Positions 7,246-11,143 of a DNA stretch of 11,143 nucleotides are shown here, piece after piece (position 1 is the first letter of the stretch; the number at the start of each line of letters is the position of its first letter). The stretch comes from Monoraphidium neglectum (lineage: Eukaryota; Chlorophyta; Chlorophyceae; Sphaeropleales; Selenastraceae). The notes beneath the pieces are model-generated. The model worked only from the letters and a program-made list of their open reading frames with translations. It searched no databases and was not told the DNA's origin. A program made the position numbers and the translations under genes. Location: positions 1 to 11,143 of the forward strand of contig NW_014012356.1 of assembly GCF_000611645.1 (NCBI RefSeq). The letters run 5' to 3'.

Positions 7246-10169
7246 ATGGTCGCAGGAGGGGCCGTTGTGGGGCCTCCCAGAGGATCACCAGCTCGCTGTC
7301 CGTTGTGGCTACTGTTGTTGCTGTTCCTCTTAGCACCACCACTCCAAGTCACTCTTGCAGCAGCGTCTGGAGCTGGCAGCAAAATTGGCAGCGACGCGCG
7401 CAGCAGCAAGAGCGGCAGCAGCAGCAGCACTGTGCCACTCACACCAGGCGAGCTAGAATCCGCTTTGGGCGCGTTCTGGGCGCAGGTTGACGGCGCGTAC
7501 GACGTGGCAGACCTCCTCTTGGGCTTGCCAGAGGCCTTGATTCAGCAGTCAGGCATAGACCTTGAGTTTTGGCGTAGCGAAGCAGCTTCAGCGGCCAACG
7601 CTTTGTTGACAGGCGACCCTGGAGATGTGGGGGGTGGGAGCAGCAAAAGCAGCAGCGCTGACGGCAGCAGCAGCAACGGCAGCAGCATACGTAATACCAG
7701 CGGCAGCCACGACAGTGATGAAGGCAGAAGCGGCCGAGTGGAGGGAGGCAGCGGCCTCATTGACGGAAGCAGTGACAGCAGCGAGGGAAGCAGCAGCGGC
7801 AGCAGCGGCAGCGGCGGCAGCGGCAGCGGCGGCAGCGGCGGTGGTGACGGCAGCGGCGGCGGTGGCGTTGGCGGCAGCGGCGGCAGCAGCAATGGCGGCA
7901 GCGGCAGCCACGGCAGCGGCAGCAGCAGCGGCAGTGGCGGCAGCGGCGACGGCGGCGGCGCTGCGCATGCCGCAGCCCAGTCTGGAGCGGATGTTGGCAC
8001 CGCAGGGCCAAGTCCGATGGAGCGCGCCGTCCGGCGCCTCATTGGCGCCCTTGTCGAAGCAGATCCCCTGGGCAACAGCGGCTCCTTGTCAGCTTCAGCT
8101 GGCGAAACAGGCAGGCGTCGGCGGCGGCGTCGGCGGCTGCGTCAATCTGCGAGCCGGGCACAGGGATCTCAGGCGTTGAGCCCAGCCGCACAGGAGCTGG
8201 TTGAAATGGTAGAGGCGTCGATCAGAGACATCTCGGAGCTTTCAGCGGCTACGGGCGCAACAGGCGCAGCCCGTGACACCAGGGACTGCCCCAAAACCCT
8301 GATCGGCGGCGCTGAAGTACCAGCGCAAAAGCAGGGGCGGCGGCGTTTGCAGCAGCAGCTGCAGCCGCCCGGGCAGTACTTTGTTTCGGGCCAGGCAGGG
8401 CCGCACGCGTTCAACCTGATCTTCTCAAACCTCTTCGACTTTGCCCTGCAGCGAGGTGGGGCGCGCGGCTGCACACCATGGCTGCGGTGCGTTGAAAATG
8501 CGCAGGAAAGCAGTACAAGCCAAGAAAATTCGCAAAACTTGCGGCACACAGCCTTCAACATGTTTACAGTGCATAGTGGCTGAGCTCTGTTGTGGGTCAC
8601 CACCGCCACCTTTGTTTGGCACTCTTGCACACCTCGCCCCGGCAATTTTGACCCGACTTCCTGCAGGCCTCTATTACCTGGTGCCCCAGCTGGGGGACAT
8701 CGCCGCGGTGCTGCAGCGCTACATGTGGCTGACTGACCTGGCGGACGGCCTCGACGCGCCCCTGGACAACATCGTGAACGCAAACCTGTTCCCCCTGCCA
8801 CAGGCGCGGCGCGGCGACGCGATTGCTGACCGGGCGCACCGCCCTCCCCATACGCTCGCTTATGCTGACAGTCGCCCCCTTGTTTGCGCCCGCTTGTGCT
8901 TTGGCGCGGCAACCTGGGAAAAAGGAACCGCGGTCAAACATGATCAAACTCTGACCTACCCACAGGATGATGATCAGCTCAGGGGTCTAATCCGCAGGTT
9001 CACTGACGATTTCTGCTCAGAGTCCCAGGCCACGTCTAGCGAGACGGTGAGCTGCTTGCCTGGCTGTCGGTGGCTGCTTGGTCAGTGCTGAGCTTATCAT
9101 GTTGGTGCGTGGAGGCCTGGCGCGTCATAGTCATCAAGTAGTGGCTGCTGTGCCAGAGGCTGCATCTGAACCTTTCATAGTTGCAAAACTGGTGCACCTC
9201 ATGCTGAGGAAACTTCCCTTCCCTTGGCGGGCAGGTGCTGTTTGAGTACAGCCAGCCGACCCTGACGGTAGAGCTGGTCCCGCTGGACTGCCCCATCCGG
9301 CGCAGCAACAACACGGGACGCAACCAGATCATATTCGAGGAGTGCTCGCCGGCGCAGCTGCTCATCAGCCTCACCCCCTGTGCGCAAACAACACCAGAAG
9401 CAGCGCGCCGCTGGGTGCCCGGCGTGGCTGTGGGAGCAGTCCACAGCAGGCACCAAGCCGCAGCCTGATCAATCCTTGCATGCATTCGGTCACAGGCGGC
9501 TGCATGATCTGCCCCTCCAACATACTGCTACGGACAGCGGCAGCTGACAAGAACACAAGTCGACTTTTAACGCGCCCTGCTGATGCCTGCAGCCATTCAT
9601 AACGCCCCATGACGGGCCACGACGTGCCACGCAATTGCAGATACGGTCACCGGCCCCTACTACACTGGCGCCCAATACACCGCTGCCAGCTGCACGTATG
9701 AGGATCAGTACGGTGTCGACCTGCAGGAGACGTTTGGGGGCGGCAGCATTCAATTCAACTTCACTGGATCAGTCGAGGTGAGAGCCCGCCCTACGCAGTC
9801 CGACTGGCGCCGGCTGCCGCTGGCTTGGTTTGCAGACTGCAGTGATAGTGCTCGGCCCGTTGCAAATTTCACCCACTCTCAACTTGTCTTTGATCATTCA
9901 TGTGCAGAACAGCCAGTTGCTGAGCCTCTTTGCACACCGTACTCTGAGCACCACCACACTGCTCATGCAAAAACGCGGCCCCACCACGCATCGTCATTCG
10001 TGCGTGCGTGCCGCAGGGCGTGGACATTCAGCCGCTCATCAACCAGATCAACACGGACATTCGGGGGTTCAGGGGCTTCGCAAACGTCGTGCCGCCCCTC
10101 AACAACCTGACAGACGTTACCCTGTCCGTGGGCAACTTTGCGTCGGGCATCTTTGGCGGGCGGCGGTGA
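7246..10169 (+). CDS. Secreted Ser/Gly-rich protein of unknown family with polybasic motifs, six exons
   Basis: Exons: 7246-8455, 8667-8803 (or 8773), 8966-9046, 9235-9379, 9641-9777 and 10017-10169 (TGA 10167-10169), giving 620 residues with the longer exon 2. Phases 1,0,0,1,0 are consistent. Donors are GTGGGG, a doubtful GC or GTGAAC, GTGAGC, GTGCGC and GTGAGA. The start at 7246 has good context (GAGATGG) and a short n-region; the in-frame ATG at 7186 would leave 37 residues before the hydrophobic core. Residues 21-40 (WLLLLLFLLAPPLQVTLAAA) form a signal peptide. A conserved-looking segment follows (LTPGELESALGAFWAQVDGA, then YDVADLLLGLPEAL), then a Ser/Gly tract at 129-238, R290-297 followed by LRQ, and RRRLQQQ at 365-371. 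From 380 the sequence is regular and domain-like: FNLIFSNLFDFALQ, YYLVPQLGDIAAVLQRYMWL, FEYSQPTLTVELVPLDC, ECSPAQLLISLTP, ASCTYEDQYGVDL, FGGGSIQFNFTGSVE, and a C-terminus of Asn/Thr-rich, Gly-ending sequence. Sequons (NGS, NTS, NNT, NLT, NFT) suit an extracellular fate. I do not recognise the family; no transmembrane segment follows the signal. Confidence 0.82.
7630..7959 (+). repeat. Low-complexity Ser/Gly codon tract (AGC/GGC repeats)
   Basis: About 110 codons, nearly all AGC, GGC, GGT or GAC, encode a Ser/Gly/Asp linker (residues 129-238) inside exon 1 of the 7246-10169 gene. The long Ala-rich and Leu/Pro-rich open frames in the other phases and on the minus strand (7625-8179, 7588-7968, 7542-8075) are shadows of this repeat. 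Confidence 0.9.
8804..8965 (+). other. Doubtful intron 2 of the 7246-10169 gene: non-GT donor and in-frame when retained
   Basis: The acceptor is clear (CTGACCTACCCACAG before GAT GAT GAT, with a CTGAC branch-like motif). The protein-like sequence upstream runs to PLPQ at 8803, where the next bases are GC, not GT. The nearest in-phase GT is at 8774 (GTGAAC), inside LDNIVNANLF. The interval is 162 bases, a multiple of three, and contains no in-frame stop, so an unspliced transcript would insert 54 residues and keep the frame. Confidence 0.5.
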
Positions 10170-10736
10170 CGGCGCGGCCGCTGAGCGAGCCAGCTTTTTC
10201 CTTGTTTGTGAGCGTTGGGCGCACTGCGACTTGCTTAGGCGGGAGCTGCAAGGAGGTTTCTCCGCCTGATGAGATCGCACAGCCACCAGGCGCATGCGTG
10301 GCGGCCTCGGGAAGACTGCTTTTCACGCTTTCTGCCGGCTGGCTGGGTGAGGCGGCTCTGCCCGTGCACGCTGACACAGCACCACCGGGCCGGACACATC
10401 CCTTGATAATTTTTCATCGTCATCCCTTGGACTACTGTACCTTGGCCTTGGGCCGCTGCCTCCCAAGTTTTTGCGGGATCCCTTTGGCCGATTATTATGC
10501 ATGTGTTCTTCCGTTTTCGTCTCAACATGGCACAGTCTGTTTGCAGCCTGCACACAGTGTGCCGTGCGCGCAGCCCCACCTGCCTCCTGGCAAGCGCGTT
10601 GCCCTGCTTCACACGCACGCGCGTGCGTGCTCACGGCTCGTTCCACCCGGTGTCGCAGTGCGCCCGTCACCCGCCACCCCTCTCACGCCGGGCCCAAACT
10701 GTCTCCGACGCCATGAACGCACCAACTCTTTAGTAA
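10170..10736. other. 3' flank of the 7246-10169 gene, no gene recognised
   Basis: No protein-like exon with supported splice sites is seen on either strand. Open frames here are Cys/Arg/Pro/His-rich GC shadows. No plus-strand TGTAA exists anywhere from the stop codon to the window end, so the polyadenylation signal of the upstream gene is either a variant or not recognisable. A CACGCACGCGCGTGCGTG palindromic run lies at about 10612-10629. Confidence 0.45.
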
Positions 10737-10741
10737 TTACA
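10737..10741 (-). terminator. TGTAA polyadenylation-type signal (minus strand)
   Basis: TTACA on the plus strand gives TGTAA on the minus strand. It suggests that a minus-strand gene entering from the right ends here, convergent with the 7246-10169 gene. With a stop codon at 11034 or 11060 the 3'UTR would be about 300-340 bases, a normal length for green algae. Confidence 0.35.
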
Positions 10742-11033
10742 TGGCAAGGTATGCGGTACGTCTGCCCTGGTCGGCTGTTGTCGACATGCGGCGGCATCTA
10801 AGTGACATAAAGTGACCTACTGCAACAAGGGAAAAGCGAGGCCCAACTCGTCTTCAACTACCACGAATGCGGACGAAACATGCTGCTGTTGCTGCTAATG
10901 CCAAGAAACCAAGGGCATGGGAACAGGAGGGGTACACGCAGCAAGCACGTCATCACATGAAGACGAGCACATGTTGCGCCAGATGTTGATATGCAGGGTG
11001 ACTGATGCTGAGGGGCAGGCCAGGAATGACGGC

Positions 11034-11143
11034 TCACTCCCGTTGCCTCGATATCCGCATCACATGATAAAACGCTTCTCCAGCTGCCTGCAGCGTCCGG
11101 TGCGGCGGTTCGGGCGCAGGCGTCCCGGCGGGGGGGCGGGGGG
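11034..11143 (-). CDS. Possible C-terminal end of a minus-strand gene at the right edge (very uncertain)
   Basis: On the minus strand one frame from the window edge reads Pro-rich and then HRTLQAAGEAFYHVMRISRQ before a TGA at 11036-11034. A second frame reads RTGRCRQLEKRFIM before a TGA at 11062-11060. Either could be the tail of a gene whose body lies to the right. The TGTAA at 10741-10737 is compatible with both. There is no upstream context to choose between them, and it may be noncoding. No function can be suggested. Confidence 0.22.
   Translation of the reverse strand, partial: PRPPAGTPAPEPPHRTLQAAGEAFYHVMRISRQRE

Noticed and set aside
7542..8179. Long open frames on both strands (Ala-rich, Leu/Pro-rich, Cys/Arg-rich)
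   Set aside because: They are shadows of the AGC/GGC repeat that encodes the Ser/Gly tract; composition is wholly repeat-driven and they have no supported starts or splice context.
9904..9970. Possible extra small exon (NSQLLSLFAH...) within intron 5 of the 7246-10169 gene
   Set aside because: A good acceptor-like GTGCAG precedes it, but no donor keeps the phase needed for the final exon; skipping it joins 9777 to 10017 cleanly in phase 0.
3668..10169. The two plus-strand genes as tandem duplicates
   Set aside because: Both have signal peptides and a phase-1 first intron after a GCGAG exon end, but the other intron phases differ (1,0,0,0 versus 0,0,1,0) and I see no alignable sequence beyond the short RR-L-Q motif.
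1..11143. Transposon, viral insertion, tRNA/rRNA or CRISPR array
   Set aside because: No transposase, reverse transcriptase or capsid-like frame, no terminal repeats or target-site duplications, no tRNA box pattern and no spaced direct repeats were found on reading both strands.

Overview
The window looks like nuclear DNA of a green alga (Chlorophyta), most likely a trebouxiophyte of the Chlorella/Coccomyxa type. The reasons are short multi-exon genes with GTGAG/GTGCG-type donors and CAG acceptors, introns of about 130-535 bp, TGTAA polyadenylation-type signals, TTTAGGG telomere-type motifs, GC-rich coding sequence, and proteins full of Gln, Gly, Ser and Ala runs. The species is not identified. 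No bacterial operon, rRNA, tRNA, CRISPR array or transposon is visible. All gene models were built by hand from splice sites, reading phase and protein-like sequence. No database search was possible.

Layout, left to right. (1) Positions 324-568, minus strand: first coding exon of a membrane-anchored alpha/beta-hydrolase-like protein, which continues off the left edge. (2) About 913-2929, minus strand: a multi-exon type I membrane protein with Cys-rich EGF-like exons, a Gly/Ser stalk, one transmembrane helix and a very basic cytosolic tail. Its 5' end is unresolved, and its 3' end is either a stop at 1692 or a further Pro/Gly/Gln-rich exon ending at 913. A 66-bp perfect alternating purine-pyrimidine tract lies between these two endings. 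(3) 3320-3667: divergent intergenic region with an AT-rich TATA-like element. (4) 3668-6634, plus strand: a six-exon gene for a 533-residue secreted or vacuolar protein of unknown family, with a 12-Gln repeat. (5) 6635-7245: intergenic region with a TGTAA signal for gene 4 and a TATA-like box for the next gene. (6) 7246-10169, plus strand: a six-exon gene for a second secreted protein of unknown family (about 620 residues), with a 110-residue Ser/Gly tract and polybasic motifs. (7) 10170-11143: mostly noncoding, with weak signs of the 3' end of another minus-strand gene at the right edge.

In genes 4 and 6 every intron joins in a consistent phase, so these models are solid in outline. The EGF/transmembrane gene is supported from 1773 to 2655 by three matching junctions (0/0, 1/1 and the transmembrane exon) and is less certain outside that. 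Three of the four main genes have a signal peptide or a membrane segment and extracellular-type sequence, so the neighbourhood leans toward secreted and cell-surface proteins. No common pathway can be shown from sequence alone.
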